A DNA stretch of 35,041 bases from NCBI GenBank assembly GCA_016213755.1, contig JACQZT010000494.1, positions 1 through 35,041 on the forward strand, written 5' to 3'. Within the stretch, counting starts at the first letter, position 1, and every line of letters begins with the position of its first letter. Below the pieces are notes generated by a model that ran no database searches, was not told the origin of the DNA, and was given only the letters and a program-made list of their open reading frames with translations. The position numbers were made by a program, and so were the translations under genes. Below are positions 17,265-25,731 of the stretch, piece after piece. This DNA comes from Acidobacteriota bacterium. Its GTDB lineage: Bacteria > Acidobacteriota > Terriglobia > Bryobacterales > Bryobacteraceae.

Positions 17265-17322
17265 GCGGATTGCTTCCTATGATGACACGACTGCGGTCCA
17301 AGACGCGAAAATGCGGAAACTC

Positions 17323-17351
17323 TTGACAGGAAGGTACCAAAATGATATCAC
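17323..17351 (+). promoter_or_regulatory. Sigma-70 promoter of the SPFH-RHH unit
   Basis: TTGACA (17323-17328), 17 bases, TATCAC (17346-17351). The -35 is perfect and the spacing ideal. The -10 overlaps the first GATATC of a dyad (17344-17360). Confidence 0.6.
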
Positions 17352-17360
17352 TTAGATATC
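17344..17360 (+). promoter_or_regulatory. GATATC dyad, candidate operator
   Basis: GATATC-N5-GATATC (17344-17349 and 17355-17360; spacer ACTTA) is an inverted and direct repeat with centres 11 bases apart, about one helical turn. It covers the -10 and the start point of the SPFH promoter and ends just before the ribosome-binding site (GGAG 17361-17364). A repressor here would block transcription. The divergent efflux operon starts 80 bases to the left and could also be affected. The binding protein is unknown; the ribbon-helix-helix protein encoded in the same unit is a natural candidate. Confidence 0.5.
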
Positions 17361-17372
17361 GGAGATTCCATT

Positions 17373-18254
17373 ATGATCCAGGAAAAAGAGCGTTCCGCCC
17401 CGTCGGGCATACTGATGTTCTGCCTGCTTCTGACGGCCATGGCCATTACCATCGGCCTGTTCGTGAATTCAGTCCGGGGTGTTCCGCCCTCGGAAGTCGG
17501 GCTGCACATTGTCGCGATGCTGTGCGCGCTGGCGGTCGAGGTGGTGTTGATGGTGGGACTGTTCAGTGTGCAGCCGAATCAGGGCGTGGTGTTGCAGTTA
17601 TTCGGCCGGTACACGGGGACGGTGAGAAACTCCGGCTTGCGCTGGGCCAACCCGTTCTACTCCAAGAAACCGGTTTCGCTGCGGGTGCGCAACTTCGAAA
17701 CCGGACATCTCAAGGTCAACGACCTGGACGGGAATCCGATCGAGATTGCCGCGGTGGTGGTGTGGAAGGTGGTCGACACCGCCGAGGCGGTCTTCCAGGT
17801 GGACAACTGCGAGAACTACGTGCACGTGCAGAGCGAGGCGGCGCTGCGCAACCTGGCGACGGCGTATTCCTACGACTCGCACGAGGAGGCAAAGATGTCG
17901 CTGCGCGCCAACACGGCGGAAGTCGCGGCGCACCTGAAAACCGAAATTCAGGAGCGGCTTTCGAAAGCGGGCGTCGAGGTGCAGGAGGCGCGCATCAGTC
18001 ACCTGGCCTACGCGCCGGAAATCGCCGCGGCGATGCTGCAACGGCAGCAGGCCTCGGCCATCATCGCGGCGCGGCAGAAGATCGTGGACGGCGCGGTGGG
18101 CATGGTGGAAATGGCGCTCGAGCGCCTGGCGCGCAACAACGTGCTGGAACTGGACGAAGAGCGCAAGGCGGCCATGGTGTCCAATCTGCTGGTGGTGCTG
18201 TGCGGCGAGCGCGGCACGCAGCCAGTGGTAAACGCCGGGAGCATATATCACTAA
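17373..18254 (+). CDS. SPFH/band-7 domain membrane protein
   Basis: The 293-residue protein has two N-terminal membrane helices (about 13-33 and 42-63). A band-7/prohibitin domain follows: [30 protein letters not shown] (about 67-96), then [25 protein letters not shown] and [35 protein letters not shown] helical tail ends the protein. SPFH proteins oligomerise on membranes and organise microdomains or protease and transport complexes. GGAG lies 8 bases before the ATG. The stop TAA (18252-18254) is followed at once by the ATG of a ribbon-helix-helix gene, so both are made from the same message. There is no NfeD-type partner. Confidence 0.88.
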   Translation: MIQEKERSAPSGILMFCLLLTAMAITIGLFVNSVRGVPPSEVGLHIVAMLCALAVEVVLMVGLFSVQPNQGVVLQLFGRYTGTVRNSGLRWANPFYSKKPVSLRVRNFETGHLKVNDLDGNPIEIAAVVVWKVVDTAEAVFQVDNCENYVHVQSEAALRNLATAYSYDSHEEAKMSLRANTAEVAAHLKTEIQERLSKAGVEVQEARISHLAYAPEIAAAMLQRQQASAIIAARQKIVDGAVGMVEMALERLARNNVLELDEERKAAMVSNLLVVLCGERGTQPVVNAGSIYH

Positions 18255-18428
18255 ATGGACGGCCGGAAGAGCTTTCTGCTGCGCATCGACGCGAAGTTGC
18301 TCGACGAGCTGCGACGGCTGGCCGGCGACGAGTTCCGCAGCCTGAACGGGCAGATCGAGTACCTGCTGCGGGAAGCCCTGCGCCAGCGCGGCCGCCTGAA
18401 GGCGTCCCGCCCGGAGGAGGGGCGCTAA
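18255..18428 (+). CDS. Arc-type ribbon-helix-helix DNA-binding protein (57 aa)
   Basis: The ATG immediately follows the SPFH stop with no gap. The 57 residues read MDGRKSFLLRIDAKLLDEL, then RRLAGDEFRSLNGQIEYLL and a basic tail. This is the Arc/MetJ pattern: a beta strand (KSFLLRID), helix 1 (KLLDELRRLAGDEF), the turn RSLNGQ and helix 2 (IEYLLREALRQRG). Such proteins are usually dimeric repressors. Its size would hide it from many gene callers. It may autoregulate the unit through the GATATC dyad at 17344-17360 (inference). Confidence 0.8.
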   Translation: MDGRKSFLLRIDAKLLDELRRLAGDEFRSLNGQIEYLLREALRQRGRLKASRPEEGR

Positions 18429-18459
18429 GGCGGCCGCTCGCGCAGGCGGTTCCGCTTAC

Positions 18460-18540
18460 GAACTCCTGCCGGGCAATGACGAAGCCGCTGTCCTTGGCCA
18501 ACCGTCCTGGCGAGAGATTCTCATCCAGGAGCAGCTTCAC
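18460..18540 (-). pseudogene. Remnant of a DUF5615 (PIN-like) toxin gene
   Basis: GTG at 18540-18538 overlaps the antitoxin stop (GTGA) and opens VKLLLDENLSPGRLAKDSGFVIARQEF. Intact DUF5615 toxins begin KLLLDENLSP and, some 40 residues later, have a segment like FAKDNGFVIVSKDxDF. Here the two blocks are fused, so the middle is deleted. After QEF the sequence no longer resembles the family and runs antisense into the RHH and SPFH genes. The toxin is therefore an internally deleted and truncated remnant. Confidence 0.6.
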
Positions 18541-18761
18541 GCGGGAATGGTCTCGATCCTGCGCTCCCGGTCGGCGGCAAACGCGAGGCAAGCTCGGATA
18601 TCCTCCTCGGTGAGGTAAGGGAAGTCGCTCAAAATCCGCTCATGCGTCATCCCGGCGGCGAGGTATCCCAAGACGTCGTACACGGTGATGCGCAGCCCGC
18701 GGATGCACGGCTTGCCGCCACGTTTGCCGGCTTCAATCGTGATGATCGTGGAGCAGTCCAC
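18537..18761 (-). CDS. DUF433 antitoxin
   Basis: The 74-residue protein has the DUF433 signature: KRGGKPCIRGLRITVYDVLGYLAAGMTHERILSDFPYLTEEDIRACLAFAADRE. Such proteins have a helix-turn-helix-like fold and pair with DUF5615 PIN-like toxins (VapBC-like modules). The start ATG lies at 18761. The 4-base GTGA overlap with the downstream toxin remnant is the usual antitoxin-first arrangement. With the toxin gutted, this is an orphan antitoxin. Confidence 0.85.
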   Translation of the reverse strand: MDCSTIITIEAGKRGGKPCIRGLRITVYDVLGYLAAGMTHERILSDFPYLTEEDIRACLAFAADRERRIETIPA

Positions 18762-18831
18762 AGCTCTACGTTAGGGCAGGGCGCCAGCCGCACGCAACCG
18801 CAAGCTGCGCGGCCGCCTGAAGACGGCCGGC

Positions 18832-19299
18832 CTACCAGGCCACCAGGCGCTTCTCGAAGTTCCGCACGCGGCCGGCTTCCACCGTGTGGCCCTCAGCCTC
18901 CAGGTGCGCCGCCTGCGCCGCGACGCCGCCGGGGTATTTTTCATTGCAGCGCCCGCCCTCGCGCAGAACCCGCCAGTACGGCGTGATCCGCTTGCGGCCG
19001 GCGCGCGCGTCCTCCTCGGCCGCCTCGGCGGCGATGCGTACCAGAATGCCGGTCACCAGCGGGCAGGTGACGTCGGCGTCGTTCTGCCGCGCCAGCAGCG
19101 CGCGAAGCTGGTTGATGGTCACCAGTTTGCCCCTCGGTACTTCACGGATCAGAGCGTCCACATCCAGGGGACGAGGGATGAGCATGAGGCCCGTGCCGCA
19201 GCTTTTCCGCATGCGCGGCGGCACGGGCACGACCTTGGCCTCCCGCGGCTTCTCCAGTTTGGCGCGCCAGGAGGTTCGGGACTTAAGCTGGGCGGCCAT
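18832..19299 (-). CDS. MGMT-family / alkyltransferase-like DNA-binding protein
   Basis: The 155-residue protein has a basic N-terminus (about 1-30) and then a region like the DNA-binding half of O6-methylguanine methyltransferases: ALIREVPRGKLVTINQLRALLAR (about 49-71), TCPLVTGILVRIAAEAAEEDARAG and ITPYWRVLREGGRCNEKYPGG. The PCHR motif holding the alkyl-acceptor cysteine is replaced by TPYWRV. It therefore cannot repair by self-alkylation in the usual way and may instead flag lesions, as ATL proteins do, or serve another role. I recall proteins labelled only MGMT family with this layout. It is 9 bases downstream of the secreted-protein gene at 19309-19683. Confidence 0.7.
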   Translation of the reverse strand: MAAQLKSRTSWRAKLEKPREAKVVPVPPRMRKSCGTGLMLIPRPLDVDALIREVPRGKLVTINQLRALLARQNDADVTCPLVTGILVRIAAEAAEEDARAGRKRITPYWRVLREGGRCNEKYPGGVAAQAAHLEAEGHTVEAGRVRNFEKRLVAW

Positions 19300-19308
19300 G
19301 GGAGAGCC

Positions 19309-19683
19309 TCAGTTGATGCGTTTGGCGGTCATCTCGAAGGTGCGGTCCATGGCCGCGACGTTGACGGTCAGCTTGATCTCGTCGCCGGCCGCCGTGCCCT
19401 TGTAGTTGAACTTGACGTCCTCGCCGCCGAAGTTCCGCACCACGACGAAGGAAATCTGGTTGCCGCTCACCTTGCCCTCCTGGATCGGCGCCTCGCCCGC
19501 CCCGCCGGCCGCCGTCCCGCTCAGTTTCTCGCCCTCCACCTTGAACGTAAAAGTGGTCTGCCGCGCCTGCCCGTCGGGCGAAGTGTATTCGGCCTTCCAT
19601 TTGCCATCGATTCCGGCCGCCCACGCGACCGCCACCAGCAACACCGCCAAAACCACGCCACGCCACACGATACGATTCGTCAC
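19309..19683 (-). CDS. Small secreted protein (hypothetical)
   Basis: The 124-residue protein begins VTNRIVWRGVVLAVLLVAVAWAAG, a signal peptide, and continues IDGKWKAEYTSPDGQARQTTFTFKVEGEKLSGTAAG, then EGKVSGNQISFVVVRNFGGEDVKFNYKGTAAGDEIKLTV. Regular beta strands suggest a lipocalin-like or small beta-barrel domain. Similar uncharacterised exported proteins are common in acidobacterial genomes (recollection). The GTG at 19683 is chosen because GGAGGAG lies about 8 bases before it. A longer version from 19704 would use a start upstream of that site. Confidence 0.75.
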   Translation of the reverse strand: MTNRIVWRGVVLAVLLVAVAWAAGIDGKWKAEYTSPDGQARQTTFTFKVEGEKLSGTAAGGAGEAPIQEGKVSGNQISFVVVRNFGGEDVKFNYKGTAAGDEIKLTVNVAAMDRTFEMTAKRIN

Positions 19684-19842
19684 GTCTATCTCCTCCCGGA
19701 GCACTTCATTCTACCTCGGCCGGCAAGGGTGCGCGACTTGACCGGCCAATTCTTCCTCACTCTGGTGGGAGAGCGCCTCCGCGGGGGTCGTGTTTGAGTG
19801 AACTGTCCCCGGTTTCCGGTAGGATGGTAGGGTAGACAGACC

Positions 19843-22665
19843 ATGCAATTGGAAGACCTGGATCTCAAAAAAACCGTCAACCTGCCGCGCACCGATTTCG
19901 GCATGAAGGCCAACCTGCCGCAGACCGAGCCGAAGACGCTCGAAAAGTGGGAGGCGGCCCGGCTCTATCACCAGATCCGGCAGGCCCGCGCCGGCCGGCC
20001 GCGGTACGTGCTGCACGACGGACCGCCTTACGCCAACGGCAACATCCACCTGGGCACCGCGTTCAACAAAATCCTGAAGGACTTCATGGTCAAGTCGAAG
20101 AGCATGGCCGGCTTCGACGCGCCCTACATCCCGGGCTGGGATTGCCACGGCCTGCCCATCGAAATCAAGGTCGACAGCGAGCTCGGCGCCCGGAAGGCGC
20201 AAATGAGCGCGGCCGAGATCCGCGCCGCCTGCCGGGCGTACGCGCGGAAGTTCGTCGAGATCCACCGGCGCGAGTTCAAGCGCCTGGGCGTGTTCGGACG
20301 CTGGGAAGATCCCTACCTGACCATGAGCCCCCAGTACGAGGCGGTCATCGCGCAGGCCTTCGTCGATTTCCTGGCCCAGGGCTACGTCTACAAGGGGCTC
20401 AAGCCGGTGCACTGGTGCATCCGCTGCCGCACCGCGCTGGCCGAGGCCGAAGTCGAGTACGAAAACCACTCGAGCCCCTCCATCTGGGTGCGTTTCGCGC
20501 TCGCCTCCGGGGCGGCGGCCATCGATCCCGCGCTGGCCGGCCGCCGCGTATGGGGCCTCATCTGGACCACCACGCCCTGGACCATCCCGGCCAACATGGC
20601 CATCGCCTATCACCCCAAGTACGACTACGTCGCTGCCGGGGTGAACGGCGAGGTCTACATCGTCGCCGAGGCGCTTCTCAAGGACACCGCCGGCCGCTGC
20701 GGCTGGGCCGCGCCGGAAGTGCTGGCGAAATTCCCGGGCGCGAAGCTGGATGGCGCCGTCTTCCGCCACCCCTTCGTCGAGCGCGACTCGCGCGGCATCC
20801 TGGGCGATCACGTCACGCTCGATCAGGGCACCGGCGCCGTGCACACCGCGCCGGGCCACGGCCACGACGACTACGTTGTCTGCCGCCAATATGGCATCGA
20901 AACCTTTTGCCCGGTGGATTCGCAGGGCCGCTTCTTCCACGCCGAAGGCGCCGCCGGCCGCCTGCCGGAGGAACTCATCGGCCTGACCATCTGGGAAGCC
21001 AACCCCGTCGCGACCGGCCTCATGCGAGACGCCGGCGCGCTGATGGCGGAAAAGACCATCGAGCACACCTACCCGCACTGCTGGCGCTGCCACAAGCCGA
21101 CCATCTTCCGCGCCACCGAGCAGTGGTTCATCGGCATGGAGCGCAACCAACTGCGCGAGCGCGCGCTGGAAGCCATCCACCGGGTGCAGTGGAAACCCGA
21201 GTGGGGCGACGAGCGCATTTCGAACATGATCTCGGCGCGGCCCGACTGGTGCATCTCGCGCCAGCGCGTGTGGGGCGTGCCCATCACGGTCTTCTATTGC
21301 GAAGCCTGCGGCGAAGCGCTCACCGACAAGCCGGTGCTCGACCGCGTGGTGGGGCTTTTCGCCGAGCATACCGCCGACGTCTGGTACCAGCGCTCCGCGG
21401 CCGAACTGCTGGGCCCGGATGTGAAGTGCGGCAAGTGCGGCGCGGCGGAGTTCCGCAAGGAAACCGACATCCTCGACGTGTGGTTCGACTCCGGCTCCAG
21501 CCACCTGGCGGTGCTGACCAAGGAGAACGACCTGCCCTGGCCCTCGGACATGTACGTCGAGGGCGCCGACCAGTACCGCGGCTGGTTCCACAGCTCCTTG
21601 CTGGTGGGCGTGGGGCTGCGCGGGGACTCGCCCTACCGAGAGTGCGCTACGCACGGCTTCGTGATGGACGCCGACGGCCGCGCCATGTCGAAATCGCTCG
21701 GCAACATCATCGAACCGCAGACTATTGTCAATAAGTACGGCGCCGAGATCCTGCGCCTGTGGGTGGCTTCGGTGGACTTCACCGAGGACGTGCGCGTTTC
21801 CGAGACCATTCTGACGCGGCTGTCGGAAGCCTACCGCAAGATCCGCAACACGTTCCGCTTCGCCCTGGGCAACCTGAGCGACTTTGACCCGGCGGCGGAT
21901 GCCGTGCCGGCCTTGGAGATGTTCGACATCGACCAGTGGATCCTGGTGCGCGCCGAAGCGCTCGCGCGCGACTGCCGCAAGCGCTACGAGGAGTTCGCCT
22001 TCCACCGGGTCTACCAGGCGCTGTATAACTTCTGCGTCACCGACCTGAGCGCCATCTACTTCGACGTGCTCAAGGACCGGCTCTACACCGCGGCGCCCAA
22101 ATCGCAGGCGCGCCGCGCCGCGCAGACCGCGCTCTACCGGCTCGCCTACGCCCTGGTGCGTCTGCTCGAACCCATCCTCACTTTCACCACCGACGAGGTG
22201 TGGAGCCACTTCCGATGCCCGGACGGAGCGCCGGAAAGCGTCCACCTGGCCGCGTTCCCCGAGCCGGAAGAACTCTCCGCCGGCCTGAGCGAAGCCCAGC
22301 GCGCCCGCACGGCGAACTGGGAACGGCTGATCGAGGTGCGCGAGCAGGTGCTCAAGAGTCTCGAGATCGCGCGGCAGGAGAAGTTCATCGGCGCGCCGCT
22401 GGAAGCTTGCGTGCGCCTGCGCGCCAACGGCGCGCTGTACCGTCTGCTGGACGAGTACGAAGACCAGTTGCCGGCGCTGTTCATCGTCTCGGAAGTGGTT
22501 CTCGAGGACGTGAGCGAAGTTACGCTATCGGTGCACATCGAGCGCGCCGGGGGCGAAAAGTGCGCCCGCTGCTGGAAGTACTCGACCGACGTCGGCTGCC
22601 ACCAGCGCATCCCCACCGTGTGCGGGGCCTGTGCCTCGGCGGTGGAAGAAATGCTACAGTGCTGA
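19843..22665 (+). CDS. ileS: Isoleucyl-tRNA synthetase
   Basis: The 940-residue class I synthetase charges tRNA-Ile and edits misactivated valine. It shows the HIGH-type motif GPPYANGNIHLGTAFNKILKD (about 60-80), GWDCHGLPIE, the editing-domain landmark TTTPWTIPANMA, DVWFDSGSSH, KMSKS as AMSKSLGN and a C-terminal zinc knuckle (CARCWK ... CGAC). Length fits a bacterial-type IleS. No T-box leader is evident in the 140 bases upstream, and the Shine-Dalgarno is weak. The stop TGA lies two bases before the lspA ATG, reproducing the common ileS-lspA operon. Confidence 0.97.
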   Translation: MQLEDLDLKKTVNLPRTDFGMKANLPQTEPKTLEKWEAARLYHQIRQARAGRPRYVLHDGPPYANGNIHLGTAFNKILKDFMVKSKSMAGFDAPYIPGWDCHGLPIEIKVDSELGARKAQMSAAEIRAACRAYARKFVEIHRREFKRLGVFGRWEDPYLTMSPQYEAVIAQAFVDFLAQGYVYKGLKPVHWCIRCRTALAEAEVEYENHSSPSIWVRFALASGAAAIDPALAGRRVWGLIWTTTPWTIPANMAIAYHPKYDYVAAGVNGEVYIVAEALLKDTAGRCGWAAPEVLAKFPGAKLDGAVFRHPFVERDSRGILGDHVTLDQGTGAVHTAPGHGHDDYVVCRQYGIETFCPVDSQGRFFHAEGAAGRLPEELIGLTIWEANPVATGLMRDAGALMAEKTIEHTYPHCWRCHKPTIFRATEQWFIGMERNQLRERALEAIHRVQWKPEWGDERISNMISARPDWCISRQRVWGVPITVFYCEACGEALTDKPVLDRVVGLFAEHTADVWYQRSAAELLGPDVKCGKCGAAEFRKETDILDVWFDSGSSHLAVLTKENDLPWPSDMYVEGADQYRGWFHSSLLVGVGLRGDSPYRECATHGFVMDADGRAMSKSLGNIIEPQTIVNKYGAEILRLWVASVDFTEDVRVSETILTRLSEAYRKIRNTFRFALGNLSDFDPAADAVPALEMFDIDQWILVRAEALARDCRKRYEEFAFHRVYQALYNFCVTDLSAIYFDVLKDRLYTAAPKSQARRAAQTALYRLAYALVRLLEPILTFTTDEVWSHFRCPDGAPESVHLAAFPEPEELSAGLSEAQRARTANWERLIEVREQVLKSLEIARQEKFIGAPLEACVRLRANGALYRLLDEYEDQLPALFIVSEVVLEDVSEVTLSVHIERAGGEKCARCWKYSTDVGCHQRIPTVCGACASAVEEMLQC

Positions 22666-22667
22666 GG

Positions 22668-23189
22668 ATGCGGTCGCGAGTCATAGCCTTCGGGATTGCC
22701 GCCCTGGTGGCGCTGGCGGACCGCGCCACCAAACTGCTGGTCGAGAACGCGCTGCCGCGGTGGGACTCTTACGTGGTGATTCCCGGTGTCTTCAACCTGG
22801 TGCATAGCCAAAACCGCGGCGCGGCATTCGGGTTTCTGGCCGAGTCGGCCAGCGAGTGGCGCGCCTTCGTCCTGGTGGGCCTTTCGCTGGTGGTGACCGG
22901 GTTTGTCTTCTCGCTGTTGTGGCAGGCCACCCGGCCGGCCTCGCAATCCGGCTGGACTCTGCGCATCGCCCTGGCGCTGATCATCGGCGGGGCCTTGGGC
23001 AACCTATACGACCGGCTGGCGCAAGGCAGCGTGACCGACTTCCTGCAAGTCTTCCTCGGCTCCTACGAGTGGCCCTCTTTCAACCTGGCGGACTCGGCCA
23101 TCTCGCTCGGCGCCGGCCTGCTCCTGCTCGACCTGCTGCGCGGCCGGCGACAGCCGGCGGAAAACGGCAATGCTGCCCAAGCTCATTAG
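22668..23189 (+). CDS. lspA: Prolipoprotein signal peptidase (SPase II)
   Basis: This 173-residue inner-membrane aspartyl protease has four predicted helices. It cleaves the signal peptide of lipoproteins after lipidation by Lgt. The catalytic aspartates are Asp124 in GSVTDFLQ and Asp142 in FNLADSAISLG; NRGAAFGF (49-56) is the other conserved block. The start may instead be the in-frame GTG at 22659, which has GGAAGA upstream, whereas the ATG has no proper Shine-Dalgarno. The gene overlaps lgt by 20 bases, so both lipoprotein-processing enzymes are coupled. Confidence 0.95.
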   Translation: MRSRVIAFGIAALVALADRATKLLVENALPRWDSYVVIPGVFNLVHSQNRGAAFGFLAESASEWRAFVLVGLSLVVTGFVFSLLWQATRPASQSGWTLRIALALIIGGALGNLYDRLAQGSVTDFLQVFLGSYEWPSFNLADSAISLGAGLLLLDLLRGRRQPAENGNAAQAH

Positions 23190-23958
23190 CATCGGCGATT
23201 TCTTCCTCCCCACTTACGGCCTGCTGGTCACGGCCGGGTTCCTGGCCGGCCTGTGGCTGCTGACCCGCCTGGCGCGCCGCGACGGCCTCAATGCCGACGA
23301 CGTGGTCAACCTGGCCATCTACTGCGCGCTGGCGGGCATCCTCGGCGCCAAGCTGCTGATGTTCATCCAGGATTTCGGCTTCTATCGCCGCAACCCGGGG
23401 GAGTTTTTTTCGTTCGCCACGTTTCAGGCGGGCGGCATCTTCTACGGCGGCCTGATCGGCGCGCTGGCGGTGGCCTGGTGGTACATGCGCAAGAAGGGGC
23501 TGCCGGGACTGCGCACCGCCGACGCCTTCGCCCCCGGCCTGGCCCTGGGCCACGCCATCGGCCGCGTCGGCTGCTTCGCCGCCGGCTGCTGCTGGGGCCT
23601 GGAGTGCTACCGCCCCTGGGCCGTCACCTTCACCAACCCGGACGCCAACCGGATGTTCGGCACGCCGCTGTTCACGCCGCTCCACCCGACGCAGCTCTAC
23701 GAATCGGCCGCCGAAGCGCTCATCGCCCTCGCGCTCTGGCGCCGTTCGCTCGCCGCGCACCGCCCGGGCGCGGTCCTCGGGCTGTACCTGCTGCTGTATT
23801 CGAGCGTCCGTTTCGCAGTGGAATTCCTGCGCGCGCACGACGCGCCGAACCCCTTCGGCGGGCCTCTGTCGGCCAGCCAGTGGATCGCGCTGGGGTTGGC
23901 GTTATTGGGCGTGTGGATCCTGAGGCGGCGGCCGGCGGCCGCCCAGGGACACAAGTAA
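23170..23958 (+). CDS. lgt: Prolipoprotein diacylglyceryl transferase
   Basis: This 262-residue polytopic membrane enzyme transfers diacylglycerol from phosphatidylglycerol to the lipobox cysteine, the step before LspA. Landmarks are [17 protein letters not shown] at the N-terminus, [16 protein letters not shown] (86-101), the Lgt signature [16 protein letters not shown] (128-143, with the essential arginine at 132), HPTQLYES and [10 protein letters not shown] near the end. The usual GN(F)xNGE in the signature reads [10 protein letters not shown], a variant I have seen in acidobacterial and actinobacterial Lgt. A partial second copy lies just downstream at 24007-24278. Confidence 0.95.
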   Translation: MLPKLISIGDFFLPTYGLLVTAGFLAGLWLLTRLARRDGLNADDVVNLAIYCALAGILGAKLLMFIQDFGFYRRNPGEFFSFATFQAGGIFYGGLIGALAVAWWYMRKKGLPGLRTADAFAPGLALGHAIGRVGCFAAGCCWGLECYRPWAVTFTNPDANRMFGTPLFTPLHPTQLYESAAEALIALALWRRSLAAHRPGAVLGLYLLLYSSVRFAVEFLRAHDAPNPFGGPLSASQWIALGLALLGVWILRRRPAAAQGHK

Positions 23959-24006
23959 GAATAGAAGTTCCAGAACCGTTAGCGGTTGCCGAGGAGTTCC
24001 TTGTAT

Positions 24007-24278
24007 TGCTGGGGCCTGGAGTGCCGCCGCCCCTGGGCCGTCACCTTCCCCAACCCGGACGCCAACCGGATGTTCGGCACGCCGCTATTCACGCCGCTCC
24101 ATCCGACCCAGCTCTGCGAATCGGCCGCCGAGGCGCTCATCGCCTTCTCGCTGTGGCACCGCCCGGGCACGGTCCTTGGCCTCTACTTGCTGCTGTATTC
24201 GAGAGTCCGTTTCGCGGTGGAGTTCTTGCGCGCGCACGACGCGGGGAATCCCTTCGGCGGGCCACTGTCGGCCAGCCG
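24007..24278 (+). pseudogene. Partial diverged second copy of lgt
   Basis: Starting at TGCTGGGGCCTGGAGTGC, this stretch repeats the 3' part of lgt (from codon 141 to about 238) at roughly 88-90% identity. Six codons (RRSLAA in lgt) are missing. By hand count about 14 codon differences are synonymous and 9 change the amino acid (for example Tyr to Cys in HPTQLCES). The copy lacks the N-terminal half and catalytic signature and runs on without its own stop into the antisense of gltD. No gene occupies 23959-24294 otherwise; a small hairpin AACCG-TTAG-CGGTT lies at 23974-23987. Confidence 0.85.
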
Positions 24279-24294
24279 ATACCGAGCGGTTGAA

Positions 24295-25719
24295 TTACTC
24301 CGGCAGGTTGGACTCGCCCATCAGGAAAGCGTCGATGGCGCGGGCGGCCTTGCGGCCTTCCGCGATGGCCCAGACCACCAGCGACTGGCCGCGGCGCATG
24401 TCGCCGGCGGCGAAGACGCCGGGGACCGTGGTGGCGTAGTCCTCGCCGGTTCGGACGTTGCCGCGGGCGTCCAGTTCGACCCCCAACTGCTCGAGCAGGC
24501 CGCCGCGCACGGGGCCGGTGAAGCCCAGGGCCAGCAGCACCAGGTCCGCATCGAGGGCGAACTCGCTGCCCGCAACGGGTTCGAAGGCCGGGGGCGGGCC
24601 GACGCGCACCGCCTGCAACTGCTTCACCCGGCCCTGTTCGTCGCCCGTGAAAGCCGTGGTGGCGACGCTCCATTCGCGGATGCCGCCCTCTTCGTGCGCG
24701 CTTTCGGTGCGCAGTTCGAGGGGCCACAGCGGCCACGGCGTCAGGGGCGAGCGTTCCGCGGGAGGTTTGGGCAGCAGTTCGAACTGGTGCACGGAAAGCG
24801 CCTTCTGGCGGTGCGAGGTTCCCAGGCAATCGGCGCCCGTGTCGCCGCCGCCGAGGATGACCACGCGCTTGCCGGTGGCCAGAATCGGGTCTCCCTGGAT
24901 CTCCTTGTCGCCCGCCACGCGCCGGTTCTGCTGGGGCAGAAACTCCATCGCAAAATGGATGCCCTGCAATTCCCGTCCGGGCACGTTCAGATCGCGCGAC
25001 TGTTCAGCGCCGCCGGCCGCGAGCAGGGCGTCGTACTCCTTGCGCAGGTCTTCGGCCGGCACGTTGTGACCCACCCAGGCACGGTTTTTGAACTCGATGC
25101 CTTCCGCGGTCAGTTGCTCCAGGCGGCGGTCGATATGATGCTTCTCGAGCTTGAAGTCGGGAATGCCGTAACGCAACAGCCCGCCGATGCGATCGGCCTT
25201 CTCGAACACCGTCACGCTGTGGCCGGCGCGGTTCAACTGCTGGGCGGCGGCCAGTCCCGCCGGGCCGGAGCCGATCACCGCCACGCGCTTGCCGGTGCGG
25301 AACGCCGGCGGCTCGGGATGGATCCAGCCTTCCTGAAAGGCGCGGTCGATCACCGTGCGCTCGATCAGCTTGATGGTCACCGGCGGCTCGTGGATGCCCA
25401 GCACGCAGGCGGCCTCGCAGGGCGCCGGGCACACGCGCCCGGTGAACTCCGGGAAGTTGTTAGTCGAGTGCAGAACCCGGATGGCGTCGCGCCAGCGGCC
25501 CTTGTAGGCCAAGTCGTTCCAGTCCGGGATGATGTTGTTGATGGGACAGCCGGTGTGACAGAAGGGCACCCCGCAATCCATGCAGCGCGCGCCCTGCGTG
25601 CGGGCCTTCTCCTCGGGAAAGGGCCGATAGACGTCGAAGGCATCGTTGATGCGCTCGGCGACGGGCCGCCGTTCGGGCGTCTCCCGCTGGTATTCCAAGA
25701 AGCCAGTGACTTTACCCAT
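24295..25719 (-). CDS. gltD: Glutamate synthase, small (NADPH-binding) subunit
   Basis: The 474-residue subunit takes electrons from NAD(P)H to FAD and passes them through iron-sulfur clusters to GltB. It has the N-terminal cysteine clusters [14 protein letters not shown] (about 46-59) and CPAPCEAAC (about 97-105), an FAD Rossmann motif [14 protein letters not shown], an NAD(P)H motif [12 protein letters not shown] and the GD motif near the end ([18 protein letters not shown]). Length is normal. It starts 12 bases after the gltB stop, so gltB and gltD form one operon. Confidence 0.96.
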   Translation of the reverse strand: MGKVTGFLEYQRETPERRPVAERINDAFDVYRPFPEEKARTQGARCMDCGVPFCHTGCPINNIIPDWNDLAYKGRWRDAIRVLHSTNNFPEFTGRVCPAPCEAACVLGIHEPPVTIKLIERTVIDRAFQEGWIHPEPPAFRTGKRVAVIGSGPAGLAAAQQLNRAGHSVTVFEKADRIGGLLRYGIPDFKLEKHHIDRRLEQLTAEGIEFKNRAWVGHNVPAEDLRKEYDALLAAGGAEQSRDLNVPGRELQGIHFAMEFLPQQNRRVAGDKEIQGDPILATGKRVVILGGGDTGADCLGTSHRQKALSVHQFELLPKPPAERSPLTPWPLWPLELRTESAHEEGGIREWSVATTAFTGDEQGRVKQLQAVRVGPPPAFEPVAGSEFALDADLVLLALGFTGPVRGGLLEQLGVELDARGNVRTGEDYATTVPGVFAAGDMRRGQSLVVWAIAEGRKAARAIDAFLMGESNLPE

Positions 25720-25731
25720 GGTGCGCCTCCT

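Noticed and set aside
19705-19842. T-box leader or clear promoter upstream of ileS
   Set aside because: No T-box sequence or terminator/antiterminator pair is visible. The TTGAGT and TAGGAT elements found are 20 bases apart, too far for a confident promoter.
19711-22245. 844-codon minus-strand frame opposite ileS
   Set aside because: It is antisense to a fully conserved synthetase, low in motif content and has no sensible start context.
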